Origin: Clostridiales bacterium
GTDB taxonomy: Bacteria > Bacillota > Clostridia > Christensenellales > Borkfalkiaceae
Reading direction: 5' to 3'
Assembly (NCBI GenBank): GCA_015055545.1
Contig: SVHY01000017.1
Location: forward strand, 1-39,402
Length of the DNA stretch: 39,402 nt
Shown here: piece after piece, positions 23,019 to 31,186 of the stretch
Numbering within the stretch: position 1 is the first letter of the stretch
Layout: every line of letters starts with the position of its first letter
Notes under the pieces: model-generated
The model's input: the letters and a program-made list of their open reading frames with translations, nothing else
Database searches by the model: none
What the model was told of the DNA's origin: nothing
Translations under genes and position numbers: made by a program

Positions 23019-24026
23019 ATGAGCAAAGTAACCGTACCCAAAGGGTATCAATCGGTTTTAGGTATGTACGATACGCAAACGGCGATCGGGCTTTTGAAAC
23101 GCACGTTTGAAGAACGCCTGTGCTTGGCGCTCAATTTAAAGCGCGTTTCCGCGCCCCTGTTCGTCGACCCCGACACGGGCTTGAACGACGATTTGAGCGG
23201 TGTGGAACGTCCCGTCAAATTCGACTTGAAAGAAACGGGCAAAAACGCCGTCGTCGTGCACTCGCTTGCTAAGTGGAAACGCATGGCGCTGTCCGTGTAC
23301 GGCTTTTCCGCAGGCGAGGGTTTGTATACGGATATGAACGCCATTCGCCGCGACGAGGAAATGGACAATCTGCACTCCGTCTACACCGATCAATGGGACT
23401 GGGAAAAAATCATCACGCCCGACACGCGCAACGAAGATTACCTTAAAAAGGTAGTCCAAGGCATCGTCGGCGCGATTTGCGATACGCTCGATTTCTTGAA
23501 ATGCCGCTATCCGCAAATCGACGTGGATTTAACGCGCACGGTTTCCTTTATCACGTCGCAAGAGCTGGAAGATTTATACCCTAACCTTTCTTCCAAAGAA
23601 CGGGAAAACGCGTACGTCAAAGAACACAAAACGGTGTTCATTATGCAAATCGGCGATAAATTAAAATCGGGCAAACCGCACGACTCGCGCGCGCCCGACT
23701 ACGACGACTGGTCTTTAAACGGCGATATTCTGTTTTGGGACGATATCTTAAACTGTGCCGTGGAAATCTCGTCCATGGGTATCCGCGTAGACGAAAAAGC
23801 GCTGGACGAACAGCTCAAAAAAGCGAACGCGGACGAAAGGCGGAAACTGCCTTTCCACAAAGCCTTGCTTGCAGGAGAATTGCCCTTGACCATGGGCGGC
23901 GGTATCGGTCAATCCCGACTTTCCATGTTGCTGCTTGGCAAAGCGCATATCGGCGAAGTACAAGTTTCCCTTTGGGACGACGAAACGCGCCGCGTTTGCA
24001 AAGAAAACGGTATCGTATTATTATAA
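23019..24026 (+). CDS. asnA: Aspartate-ammonia ligase (AsnA-type asparagine synthetase)
   Basis: The ammonia-dependent asparagine synthetase (Asp + NH3 + ATP gives Asn + AMP + PPi), related to class II aminoacyl-tRNA synthetases. Length 335 aa is normal. Typical stretches: LNLKRVSAPLFVDPDTGLNDDLSGVERPV, HSLAKWKRMAL, MNAIRRDE, HSVYVDQWDWEK-like HSVYTDQWDWEK, and the C-terminal GGGIGQSRLSMLLLGKAHIGEVQ (given here in parts of at most a domain motif). SD GAGGT lies before the ATG. Monocistronic: promoter at 22961-22989, terminator at 24051-24073. Confidence 0.96.
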   Translation: MSKVTVPKGYQSVLGMYDTQTAIGLLKRTFEERLCLALNLKRVSAPLFVDPDTGLNDDLSGVERPVKFDLKETGKNAVVVHSLAKWKRMALSVYGFSAGEGLYTDMNAIRRDEEMDNLHSVYTDQWDWEKIITPDTRNEDYLKKVVQGIVGAICDTLDFLKCRYPQIDVDLTRTVSFITSQELEDLYPNLSSKERENAYVKEHKTVFIMQIGDKLKSGKPHDSRAPDYDDWSLNGDILFWDDILNCAVEISSMGIRVDEKALDEQLKKANADERRKLPFHKALLAGELPLTMGGGIGQSRLSMLLLGKAHIGEVQVSLWDDETRRVCKENGIVLL

Positions 24027-24050
24027 AATCCTTTTATTTTATATCAAAAG

Positions 24051-24073
24051 ACAGGCGTAAAGCCTGTTTTTTT
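24051..24073 (+). terminator. Intrinsic terminator after asnA
   Basis: Stem ACAGGC/GCCTGT with loop GTAAA, followed by a run of Ts. Confidence 0.82.
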
Positions 24074-24082
24074 CTTTTTTTA

Positions 24083-24111
24083 TTGATTTTTTCCTAAAAA
24101 TATGCTATAAT
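24083..24111 (+). promoter_or_regulatory. Sigma-A promoter of the small membrane protein gene
   Basis: -35 TTGATT (24083-24088), 17-base spacer, -10 TATAAT (24106-24111). SD AAGGAG before ATG at 24135. Confidence 0.82.
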
Positions 24112-24134
24112 AAAGAAAAAAAGGAGAAAAACAC

Positions 24135-24572
24135 ATGAAAAATTTCAGTAAAACGTATCAACTTATAACGGCAATCGTCGCCTTTGTTTTCCCCTTATTT
24201 ATTTTTATTTCCGAAATTATCGCGTTTGACGTGTACGTTGACAGCCCCGACGTCAACGGCGCAGAGGCGTTCGGCATTATCGTTATCGTTGCGCTTGCAC
24301 TCCTGTTTTCTTTGTGTATCATAGCAAGCGGTATTTTAAAATTAGTATCGGCGATCGGCTTACGTCGCGCCGCTACTAACGCGCCGCAAAGACGTTTCCG
24401 TATCGTCGGAATCGTCGGTTGTTTCGTATGCGCCGCCGCGCTCGTTTGCTTTGGAATTATCTTCCTTTTATCCTATCGCGGCGGGTATTTTTCCAAAGCG
24501 GTGTATTTCCTTTGGGCAGGCGGTGAAATTACCGTTGCCGTTTTGGAATGTAAACACGCGAAAAGCGTTTGA
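24135..24572 (+). CDS. Small four-TM membrane protein, unknown function
   Basis: A 145-residue protein with about four transmembrane helices (near residues 8-30, 45-72, 90-112 and 120-138) and a short basic cytoplasmic loop (GLRRAATNAPQRRFR) between helices two and three. I recognise no family. It has its own promoter and SD (AAGGAG, nine bases from ATG) and a strong terminator, so it is a real monocistronic gene. Confidence 0.8.
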   Translation: MKNFSKTYQLITAIVAFVFPLFIFISEIIAFDVYVDSPDVNGAEAFGIIVIVALALLFSLCIIASGILKLVSAIGLRRAATNAPQRRFRIVGIVGCFVCAAALVCFGIIFLLSYRGGYFSKAVYFLWAGGEITVAVLECKHAKSV

Positions 24573-24582
24573 CCTTTCATAG

Positions 24583-24622
24583 AAAAAACAGGCGAGAGTT
24601 TTTCAACTTTCGCCTGTTTTTT
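24583..24622. terminator. Bidirectional terminator between the small membrane gene and metK
   Basis: An 18-bp stem (24583-24600 with 24605-24622) with a four-base loop and A/T flanks. The one irregular pair is G-U on the plus strand and A-C on the minus strand. Confidence 0.88.
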
Positions 24623-24631
24623 ATACACGTT

Positions 24632-25798
24632 TTATAAATATTTTTTCAAGCTTTCCGCTTTGTCCGTTTGTTCCCAAGCGAACCCGTCGCGACCGAAATG
24701 TCCGTACGCCGCCGTCTGCGCGAATACGGGTTTTCTAAGCCCCAAAGCTTTGATAATGGAATATGGTCTTAAATCGAACTCGTTCTTGACGATTTCCACG
24801 AGTTTTTCGTCGTCCACTTTACCCGTGCCGTGGCTGTCTACGAATACGGAAACGGGGTTAGCAACGCCGATGGCGTACGCCACTTGGATTTCCAGCTCGT
24901 CCGCAAGCCCTGCCGCCACCAAGTTCTTGGCTATATAACGGCAATAATACGCCGCGCTTCTGTCCACTTTCGTAGGGTCTTTGCCCGAGAACGCGCCGCC
25001 GCCGTGCGCACATCTACCGCCGTAGGTGTCAACGATAATTTTTCTGCCCGTCAAGCCGCTATCCCCTTCCGGACCGCCGATTTCAAACCTGCCCGTGGGG
25101 TTGACGAAGATTTTCGTATTCTCGTCCATAAGACAAGCGGGAATAATCTCGTCGATGACGAATTTTTTAATATCCGCGCGAATTTGTTCTTGCGAAACTT
25201 GACAGTCGTGTTGCGTGGAAACGACCACCGTATCCACACGCTTTGCCACGCCGTCGTGATACTCCACCGTTACCTGCGTTTTGCCGTCGGGACGAAGGTA
25301 AGAAAGCGTTCCGCTCTTTCTTAAATCCGTCAAGCGTTTAGCAAGCTTATGGGAAAGAGAGAGCGTAAGGGGCATAAGTTCTTCCGTTTCACGGCAAGCA
25401 TACCCGAACATCATACCCTGATCGCCCGCGCCGAGCGTATTTGCAATATCGTCGTCCGCACCCGATTTATTTTCCAAAGACGCGTCCACGCCCATGGCGA
25501 TATCGGGGGATTGACTGTGCACGGCAACGATGATACGGCATTTATCGTAAGAAAACGTGCCGAAATCATAGCCGATATTTTTAATAATTTCTCTGGCTTT
25601 TTGTTCGTAATTAATTTGCGCCGTCGTCGTTACTTCACCCATGATAAGTAGCGTATCGAACGCCGCGGAACACTCGATTGCAGCGCGTGCGCTAGGGTCA
25701 ACGGATAAAATCGCGTCTAAAATCCCGTCGGAAATATTATCGCATACCTTATCGGGATGCCCTTCGGTAACGCTTTCACTCGTAAAAAACTTCTTCAT
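24632..25798 (-). CDS. metK: S-adenosylmethionine synthetase
   Basis: Makes SAM from methionine and ATP. Motifs: [14 protein letters not shown] at the N-terminus, [12 protein letters not shown], and the P-loop-like [23 protein letters not shown] region near residue 260. Length 388 aa is normal. The frame is open to 25861, but SD GAGGAA lies before the ATG at 25798 and the promoter -10 is at 25833, so the extension is not translated. The leader is only about 30 bases, which leaves no room for a SAM riboswitch, unlike metK in many Bacillota. Divergent from the radical SAM gene. Confidence 0.97.
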   Translation of the reverse strand: MKKFFTSESVTEGHPDKVCDNISDGILDAILSVDPSARAAIECSAAFDTLLIMGEVTTTAQINYEQKAREIIKNIGYDFGTFSYDKCRIIVAVHSQSPDIAMGVDASLENKSGADDDIANTLGAGDQGMMFGYACRETEELMPLTLSLSHKLAKRLTDLRKSGTLSYLRPDGKTQVTVEYHDGVAKRVDTVVVSTQHDCQVSQEQIRADIKKFVIDEIIPACLMDENTKIFVNPTGRFEIGGPEGDSGLTGRKIIVDTYGGRCAHGGGAFSGKDPTKVDRSAAYYCRYIAKNLVAAGLADELEIQVAYAIGVANPVSVFVDSHGTGKVDDEKLVEIVKNEFDLRPYSIIKALGLRKPVFAQTAAYGHFGRDGFAWEQTDKAESLKKYL

Positions 25799-25832
25799 AC
25801 TATTTTTCCTCATTTTTCTTTTGCGTTTATAT

Positions 25833-25861
25833 ATTATAACCCTTTTTATAACGCTTGTCAA
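25833..25861 (-). promoter_or_regulatory. Perfect consensus sigma-A promoter of metK
   Basis: -35 TTGACA (25856-25861), 17-base spacer, -10 TATAAT (25833-25838). Confidence 0.92.
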
Positions 25862-25890
25862 GTTATTCTATACCGCGCGCAAACATACGC

Positions 25891-25919
25891 TTGCAAAAAA
25901 ATTCTAATTATGGTATAAT
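25891..25919 (+). promoter_or_regulatory. Promoter of the radical SAM gene, start predicted at the ATG
   Basis: -35 TTGCAA (25891-25896), 17-base spacer, -10 TATAAT (25914-25919). Seven bases separate the -10 from the ATG at 25927 and no SD is present, so the mRNA is probably leaderless. Its -35 is 29 bases from the metK -35, back to back. Confidence 0.78.
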
Positions 25920-25926
25920 AAATGCT

Positions 25927-26805
25927 ATGAACGCGGATTTGGAAAAACTTTTGACAAATTGTCGGTTGTGCCCGCTTTCGTGCGGCGCGAACCGTTTAAC
26001 GGGCGTGGGCGCGTGCGGTGTGAGCGGATTGCATATCGCAAAATACTATTTACACCCCTTTGAAGAACCGTGTATTTCCCATAAAAACGGGAGCGGCACT
26101 ATCTTTTTTACGGGCTGTAATTTACGCTGTCCGTACTGTCAAAATTTTGAAGTTTCGCGTGCGCAACGCGGCAAGGCGATTACCCCGCAAGAGCTTGCGG
26201 ATATTTTCAAACGCTTGGAAGATATGGGCGCGGACAATATCTCGCTCGTTACCCCGTCGCATATTGCGCCGTACCTAATGCAAGCGTTCCGTTTATACAA
26301 GCCGCAAATCCCCGTCGTGTACAACACGGGCGGGTACGACAGCGTGGAAACGCTTTCCCTTATCGACGAATATATCGATATCTATTTGCCCGATTTGAAA
26401 TTTTATTCCCCTTCGCTTTCCAAGCGGTATTTGGGCAGGGAAAACTATTTTGAAGTTGCCGAAAAGGCGCTTTTGTTTATGGCGAAAAAGCCTTTACGAA
26501 TGCAAAATGAAAAAATGCTTTCGGGGCTTATCGTTCGTCATCTCGTCATGCCCCTTTGCACGGGCGATTCCAAAGCGGTTGTCAAGTGGTTTGCGCGCAA
26601 TCTGAAGAAGGGCGCGTATTTGAGCCTTATGCGGCAATACACACCCTTTGGCGATATTGAAAAATACCCCGAACTCTCCCGCAAAATCACCGCGCGCGAA
26701 TATAACGCCGTCGTAGAAGAAGCGTTATCGCTCGGCATTGAAAACCTGTTCACGCAAGAGAAGCAATCGGCAAGCGAAGAATATATCCCCTCTTGGGATT
26801 ATTGA
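25927..26805 (+). CDS. PflA/PflX-like radical SAM protein, probably from a leaderless mRNA
   Basis: A 292-residue radical SAM protein with the 4Fe-4S triad Cys64-x3-Cys68-x2-Cys71 in GCNLRCPYCQNFE. The N-terminus has further cysteines (Cys12, 15, 19, 30) in CRLCPLSCGANR and GVGACGVS, a pattern of PflX-type relatives of pyruvate formate-lyase activase. Further typical parts: VTPSHIAPYL, VVYNTGGYDSVETL and DIYLPDLKFYSPSLSKRYLG. No glycyl radical enzyme is in the window, so the substrate is unknown. The frame extends to a TTG at 25855, but this lies inside the metK promoter. The ATG at 25927 has no SD. Confidence 0.9.
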   Translation: MNADLEKLLTNCRLCPLSCGANRLTGVGACGVSGLHIAKYYLHPFEEPCISHKNGSGTIFFTGCNLRCPYCQNFEVSRAQRGKAITPQELADIFKRLEDMGADNISLVTPSHIAPYLMQAFRLYKPQIPVVYNTGGYDSVETLSLIDEYIDIYLPDLKFYSPSLSKRYLGRENYFEVAEKALLFMAKKPLRMQNEKMLSGLIVRHLVMPLCTGDSKAVVKWFARNLKKGAYLSLMRQYTPFGDIEKYPELSRKITAREYNAVVEEALSLGIENLFTQEKQSASEEYIPSWDY

Positions 26806-26896
26806 TTACTGATTATCGAAAATCGTATTTTTCCAAAGCACGATTTTGCTTGCGAGTTTCGCGGCTTTTTTCGGCGAAGCGAACGCGATTTCCGCT

Positions 26897-26916
26897 TCCG
26901 CTTTTCGGATTTTTTT
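26897..26916 (+). terminator. Weak terminator or attenuator ahead of the ABC-F gene
   Basis: TCCG-CTTTT-CGGA hairpin followed by seven Ts, in the 166-base gap between the radical SAM and ABC-F genes. A GAAGCG/CGCTTC pairing just upstream (from 26875) could form instead. It could end the first transcript or attenuate the second; no promoter with a good -35 is seen in the gap. Confidence 0.5.
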
Positions 26917-26971
26917 CATATATTTTTTTTGATTTTTCACACGCTTACTTTGCGTAAAAAAGGAGCAAATT

Positions 26972-28864
26972 ATGCTGATTTCTTCGGATAAGGTATGCTT
27001 TGGTTTCGGTGGCGATTCCCTTTTGGAAAACGTCGATTTTGCCCTGTCCGAAAACGAGCGCGTGGGACTTATCGGCGGTAACGGCGAGGGCAAAACCACG
27101 CTCATTCGCTTAATTTTAGGCGAATTAGAACCCGAAAGCGGCAGTATTTTTCGCAAAAACGGGATTCGTATCGGTTATCTCGCGCAAAACGGCGGGTACG
27201 ATTCGTCGCTTACCGTATTTGAAGAAATGCGCGAAGTATTCGCAAGCGATATCCGCGATTTACAAACGCTTGAACAAATCGAACGGGATATTTCCACTTT
27301 AAACGAACAATCCAGCGAATACCGCGTTTTGAGCGCAAAATACGAGAGTTTGAACAAGCGTATCGCCGCGCGGGACAGTTATCATTTTGAAGTAAAAATC
27401 CGCACCGTCTTAAACGGTATGGGCTTTGCAAACGCCTATAAGCAACCCGTTGCCACCATGTCGGGCGGGGAAAAAACGCGGTTGAAATTATGCCGACTGC
27501 TTTTGGAAGAACCCGAGCTTTTGATTTTGGACGAACCGACCAACCACTTGGATATGAAAACGCTGTTTTGGTTGGAAGAGTATCTCTCCACGTTCAAAGG
27601 CGCGATTTTAACCGTTTCGCACGATCGGTATTTCTTGGACAAAACCGTTTCGCAAATTTACGAGCTCGAACGCAAAAAGCTGTCCGTGTTCAAGGGCAAT
27701 TACACCAAATACAAACTCTTAAAAGCCGAGCGCGTGGCGGCTTTAACCAAAGCGTACGAAAAACAGCAGGAAGAACGCGCGCATATGCAGGAATACGTGG
27801 ATAGAAACCTCGTCCGCGCGTCCACGACGAAAATGGCGCAATCACGGCGCAAGGCGCTTGAAAAAATGGAACTTATCGAAAAACCGCTCTTGCCTCCGCC
27901 GCCGCCCCGTTTTCAATTTACCTACGCGGAAAAACCGTACGAAACGGTGCTCAAAATCAACGCGCTTAACCTGTTTGCAGGTGAGAAGAAATTGTTTGAA
28001 AACGCGTCGTTTACGCTTATGCGCGGCGAAAAATGCGCCGTCGTCGGCGATAACGGCACAGGCAAATCCACCCTTTTAAAAGAACTCGTCAAAAACAAAA
28101 ATCAAGCGATACAGCTGGGTCGGTTTGTCAAAATCGCCTATTACGATCAGGAAAACGCCAACCTTGACCAAAACGAAAGCGTGCTTGCCGAACTTTGGGG
28201 TAGACACGTTTCTTGGGATCAAACGCGCGTGCGCAATATCCTTGCCGCGGCAGGACTCGTCGCGGAAGACATGGAAAAACAAGTGCGTATGCTCTCGGGC
28301 GGAGAACGTGCAAAACTCGCTTTGGCAGTTTTCGCTTGCGAACAGGGCAATTTTCTCATTTTGGACGAGCCTACCAACCATCTCGATTTGCCCGCAAGAG
28401 AGAGCTTGGAAAGCGCGTTAAAGGCATTTGACGGCACGGTACTTTTCGTATCGCACGACCGCTATTTTATCCGCGCTTTGGCGGGAAAAATTTTGGAGTT
28501 GGACGGCAAAACCGCCACCGCGTACCCTTGCGATTACGATACGTATACGGCGACCAAACAAACGGAGAAAAAACCGCTTGCATCCATACATACCCCCGCT
28601 CTTTCGACAAATTCCGCGCCGAAAAACGAATATTACCAAAGCAAGGAAGAACGCGCGGAAAAAGCGCGTAAACAAACGCGCGTGAAAAAAATCGAAACGG
28701 AAATTTCCCGCTTGGAAACGGAAGAATCCGACTTAAACGCCGACCTTTCTAAACCGGAAATCACTTCCAATTTCCCGCTCTTATCCCAAAAATGCGCACG
28801 CTTGGAAGAAATTCACGCGGCATTAGAAACCCTCTATCAAGAATACGAACAATTGCTTTCATAA
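26972..28864 (+). CDS. ABC-F family ATPase
   Basis: A soluble protein of 630 residues with two ABC domains and no membrane part, the ABC-F class that works on ribosomes (translation factors and antibiotic-resistance proteins). First domain: Walker A GGNGEGKT (Lys41), signature MSGGEKTRLKL, Walker B LLILDEPTNHLD. The linker (about 240-300) is helical and charged and carries SRRKALEKME, then PLLPPPPPRFQF. Second domain: GDNGTGKST, LSGGERAKLAL, FLILDEPTNHLD. A C-terminal coiled coil follows (about 555-630). It resembles the Uup/YdiF-type more than a dedicated resistance protein; resistance cannot be claimed. SD AAGGAG before the ATG. Confidence 0.93.
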   Translation: MLISSDKVCFGFGGDSLLENVDFALSENERVGLIGGNGEGKTTLIRLILGELEPESGSIFRKNGIRIGYLAQNGGYDSSLTVFEEMREVFASDIRDLQTLEQIERDISTLNEQSSEYRVLSAKYESLNKRIAARDSYHFEVKIRTVLNGMGFANAYKQPVATMSGGEKTRLKLCRLLLEEPELLILDEPTNHLDMKTLFWLEEYLSTFKGAILTVSHDRYFLDKTVSQIYELERKKLSVFKGNYTKYKLLKAERVAALTKAYEKQQEERAHMQEYVDRNLVRASTTKMAQSRRKALEKMELIEKPLLPPPPPRFQFTYAEKPYETVLKINALNLFAGEKKLFENASFTLMRGEKCAVVGDNGTGKSTLLKELVKNKNQAIQLGRFVKIAYYDQENANLDQNESVLAELWGRHVSWDQTRVRNILAAAGLVAEDMEKQVRMLSGGERAKLALAVFACEQGNFLILDEPTNHLDLPARESLESALKAFDGTVLFVSHDRYFIRALAGKILELDGKTATAYPCDYDTYTATKQTEKKPLASIHTPALSTNSAPKNEYYQSKEERAEKARKQTRVKKIETEISRLETEESDLNADLSKPEITSNFPLLSQKCARLEEIHAALETLYQEYEQLLS

Positions 28865-28873
28865 TTTTTTCAA

Positions 28874-28894
28874 AAACGCTTGACAAACGCTTGA
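28874..28894 (+). repeat. Direct repeat over the -35 box of the SPFH gene
   Basis: Two perfect copies of AAACGCTTGA (28874-28883 and 28885-28894) at an 11-base period, about one helical turn. The first overlaps the -35 TTGACA, so a bound protein should repress. Confidence 0.6.
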
Positions 28895-28908
28895 AAATAT
28901 GATATCAT
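28880..28908 (+). promoter_or_regulatory. Sigma-A promoter of the SPFH operon
   Basis: -35 TTGACA (28880-28885), 17-base spacer, -10 TATCAT (28903-28908). Confidence 0.82.
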
Positions 28909-28942
28909 TTTAATATCAAAATCCATACGGAGGTTAGATATT

Positions 28943-29959
28943 ATGGAAGAAATCGTATTGAGAAACAAAAAGCACGGTATGCGGACGTTGGTTCTGTGTA
29001 TTTTAGTGGAGCTTTTATCGCTGGCAGGGGTCATTTTTGCCGCTGCGAAAGCGGAAAGCACGGGCAATAACGTTTGGTTTGCGTTGTTTGTACCTTGTCT
29101 TATCGTCTTTTGCTTGGCGTGGATTCCCTTGACGGGGCTGCGGATTTTAAAACCGCAAGAGGCGCTTGCGTTGACGTTGTTCGGGAAGTATATCGGCACG
29201 CTCAAAGGCGAAGGTTTTTACGCGATTAATCCTTTCTGCGTCGCGGTGAATCCTGCGTCGAAAACCAAACTCAACCAAAGCGGCGACGTGAGCAGTAAAG
29301 CCGCGCCCACGCTTGCGGATGCAGCGACGGCGTTCGGGACTGTGAACAAGAAAATTTCGCTTAAAATCATGACGCTGAATAACAACCGTCAGAAAATCAA
29401 CGATTGCTTGGGCAACCCCGTGGAAATCGGGATTGCGGTTATGTGGAAGGTAGTCGATACGGCAAAAGCCGTGTTCAACGTAGACAATTATAAAGAATAC
29501 TTATCCTTGCAATGCGACAGCGCGTTGAGAAATATCGTGCGCGTATACCCTTACGACGTAGCCCCGGGCGTGGACACGACGGGCGACGGTGTGGAAGACG
29601 ACGGTAGCTTGCGCGGTTCGAGCGAAGTAGTCGCTTCCCGTATCCGCGACGAAATTCAAGCGCGTGTAAACGAGGCGGGTATTGAAATTATCGAAGCGCG
29701 CATTACCTATCTTGCGTACGCACCCGAAATCGCGGCGGTTATGCTGCAACGTCAACAGGCGTCGGCTATTATCGACGCGAGAAAGATGATCGTAGACGGC
29801 GCGGTGGGTATGGTGGAAATGGCTCTGGAACGCTTAAACGGCGGCGGACTCGTGCAGCTCGACGAAGAAAGAAAAGCGGCAATGGTTTCCAACCTTTTGG
29901 TGGTCCTTTGCGGCAACCACGACGCGCAACCCGTCGTAAACGCTGGGAATTTATATTAA
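28943..29959 (+). CDS. SPFH-domain membrane protein
   Basis: A 338-residue member of the SPFH (stomatin/prohibitin/flotillin/HflK) superfamily. Two N-terminal hydrophobic helices (about 13-35 and 45-65) are followed by the SPFH domain: ILKPQEALALTLFGKYIGTLKGEGFYAINPF, VEIGIAVMWKVVDTAKAVFNVDNYKEYL, and the coiled-coil part RIRDEIQARVNEAGIEIIEARITYLAYAPEIAAVMLQRQQA (domain described, typical motifs only). These proteins form ring- or cage-like oligomers at membranes. It has a perfect -35, SD GGAGG, and is followed 36 bases later by a small ribbon-helix-helix gene, a pairing I recall from other Clostridia. Confidence 0.92.
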   Translation: MEEIVLRNKKHGMRTLVLCILVELLSLAGVIFAAAKAESTGNNVWFALFVPCLIVFCLAWIPLTGLRILKPQEALALTLFGKYIGTLKGEGFYAINPFCVAVNPASKTKLNQSGDVSSKAAPTLADAATAFGTVNKKISLKIMTLNNNRQKINDCLGNPVEIGIAVMWKVVDTAKAVFNVDNYKEYLSLQCDSALRNIVRVYPYDVAPGVDTTGDGVEDDGSLRGSSEVVASRIRDEIQARVNEAGIEIIEARITYLAYAPEIAAVMLQRQQASAIIDARKMIVDGAVGMVEMALERLNGGGLVQLDEERKAAMVSNLLVVLCGNHDAQPVVNAGNLY

Positions 29960-29994
29960 CGGATAAAAAAGTCTATTAACGAGGTGACGTTTCC

Positions 29995-30198
29995 ATGAAT
30001 GAAAACGGCAAAAAACAAATCCCTTTACGGTTATCTCCCAAGCTCTATAACGCGATCGCGGCTTGGGCGGAAGACGATTTTCGCTCGGTGAACGGGCAAA
30101 TCGAATACTTGCTTTCCGAATGTGTGCGCCAACGCAAGAAAAACGGCAAATACGTTTCGGACGAAATAGACGTTCCTCCTGAATTAGACTTGCAATAA
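29995..30198 (+). CDS. Ribbon-helix-helix (Arc-like) small protein
   Basis: 67 residues with the Arc/MetJ fold outline: the short strand [36 protein letters not shown] spans strand, helix 1 and helix 2, and [14 protein letters not shown] matches the RHH second helix. Such proteins bind DNA as dimers through the strand (here KKQIPLRL). It follows the SPFH gene in one operon with SD GAGGTGA, and could act on the direct repeat at the operon's own promoter (inference). The C-terminus is acidic ([12 protein letters not shown]). Confidence 0.82.
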   Translation: MNENGKKQIPLRLSPKLYNAIAAWAEDDFRSVNGQIEYLLSECVRQRKKNGKYVSDEIDVPPELDLQ

Positions 30199-30217
30199 CC
30201 AAACGCAAAAAAAATTT

Positions 30218-30252
30218 ACGGCGTAGCGGTTTTTCCGCTACGCCGTTTTTTG
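30218..30252. terminator. Bidirectional terminator after the SPFH-RHH operon
   Basis: Perfect 12-bp stem ACGGCGTAGCGG/CCGCTACGCCGT with a five-T loop; T-run on the plus side and, for the opposite gene, TAAAT8 on the minus side. Confidence 0.92.
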
Positions 30253-30256
30253 TCTT

Positions 30257-31168
30257 CTAAAATATCCCCGGCCAAATGAGGGATAAGCCCATACCCACTA
30301 CGAAGGAAACTGCGTTTGCCGCAAGCGAATACAAAACGTATACACCCGCTTTCCGTTTTTGGGGTAATAGCTTGGGCAGGAAAATTGCGTAGAAAATATA
30401 TTCCACGTTAAATATCAAAAACTCCAAGCCTACGTACGCTAGAATAAACGCAAGTCTACCCGCGCTCAAATAAATGAAATGCAGAGCTACGTTCAACGCA
30501 ACCTGCGTCAAAAGATTGACCCCGACGATGAATAGAAACGCTTTTTTGCCTTTAAATTTAAACGCAAGCGCAAATAACAGCTCGACGGCAAGCGTAATCA
30601 CAACCCGCGCTATCAAACCGAAAATTTCGTGTGTATAATTATAATCTATATACACGCGCATACCGCCGTTGTTTTTCCATAACACACCGTTTTCCGCTTG
30701 GGTTAAGTCCACCCCCGACATATCCACGGTGTAATAACTGTCAAAGGCGTATTTATCGTATATACCGCTACACACGAACACGTCTGAGTCGGGGAAATAA
30801 AGCAAAATTTTAAAATTATTAGGAGGATAATACGTCCAATCGATAGTAGGTTTTTCGTTCAACGTCCAAACCCGTTGCAAAAAATAATACCCGTCGATAT
30901 CTTGATAGCGTACGAACTTAAAAAAAATTTCTTCCCCTACGTCGTCGTGGTCGTAGTATTCGCCGCCACGCCACGCGCTGAACGGGCCCGTGGAGGAATC
31001 ATCGGAAAGCAACGTCCCGTAGCAAAGCCCGCTTGGCATATTTTCAAATTTTACGGTTACGGACGGTTTCGGCCCCATGTCCGCGCTTGCCGTAATCGGA
31101 CGGAACGTAAATACGCTCAAAATACAAACGAACAATAAGCAAACCGCCGTTATCCACTTTCTCACCAT
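30257..31168 (-). CDS. Secreted-domain membrane protein of unknown function
   Basis: 303 residues. A signal peptide or first membrane helix (1-29, ending ITASADMG) is followed by an extracellular domain of about 150 residues rich in aromatic residues (YGTLLSDDSSTGPFS, WRGGEYYDHDD, WTLNEKPTIDWTYYPPN), then about five transmembrane helices from residue 185 on. No family recognised. It starts 18 bases after the metH stop with a perfect SD AAAGGAGG, so it is the last gene of the CDF-metH operon, without visible functional link to methionine metabolism. Confidence 0.82.
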   Translation of the reverse strand: MVRKWITAVCLLFVCILSVFTFRPITASADMGPKPSVTVKFENMPSGLCYGTLLSDDSSTGPFSAWRGGEYYDHDDVGEEIFFKFVRYQDIDGYYFLQRVWTLNEKPTIDWTYYPPNNFKILLYFPDSDVFVCSGIYDKYAFDSYYTVDMSGVDLTQAENGVLWKNNGGMRVYIDYNYTHEIFGLIARVVITLAVELLFALAFKFKGKKAFLFIVGVNLLTQVALNVALHFIYLSAGRLAFILAYVGLEFLIFNVEYIFYAIFLPKLLPQKRKAGVYVLYSLAANAVSFVVGMGLSLIWPGIF

Positions 31169-31186
31169 CGCTCCTCCTTTGACCGT

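Noticed and set aside
24632-25930. SAM riboswitch or T-box ahead of metK
   Set aside because: The promoter leaves only about 30 bases of leader and no conserved riboswitch blocks are visible; the same holds for the CDF-metF-metH operon.
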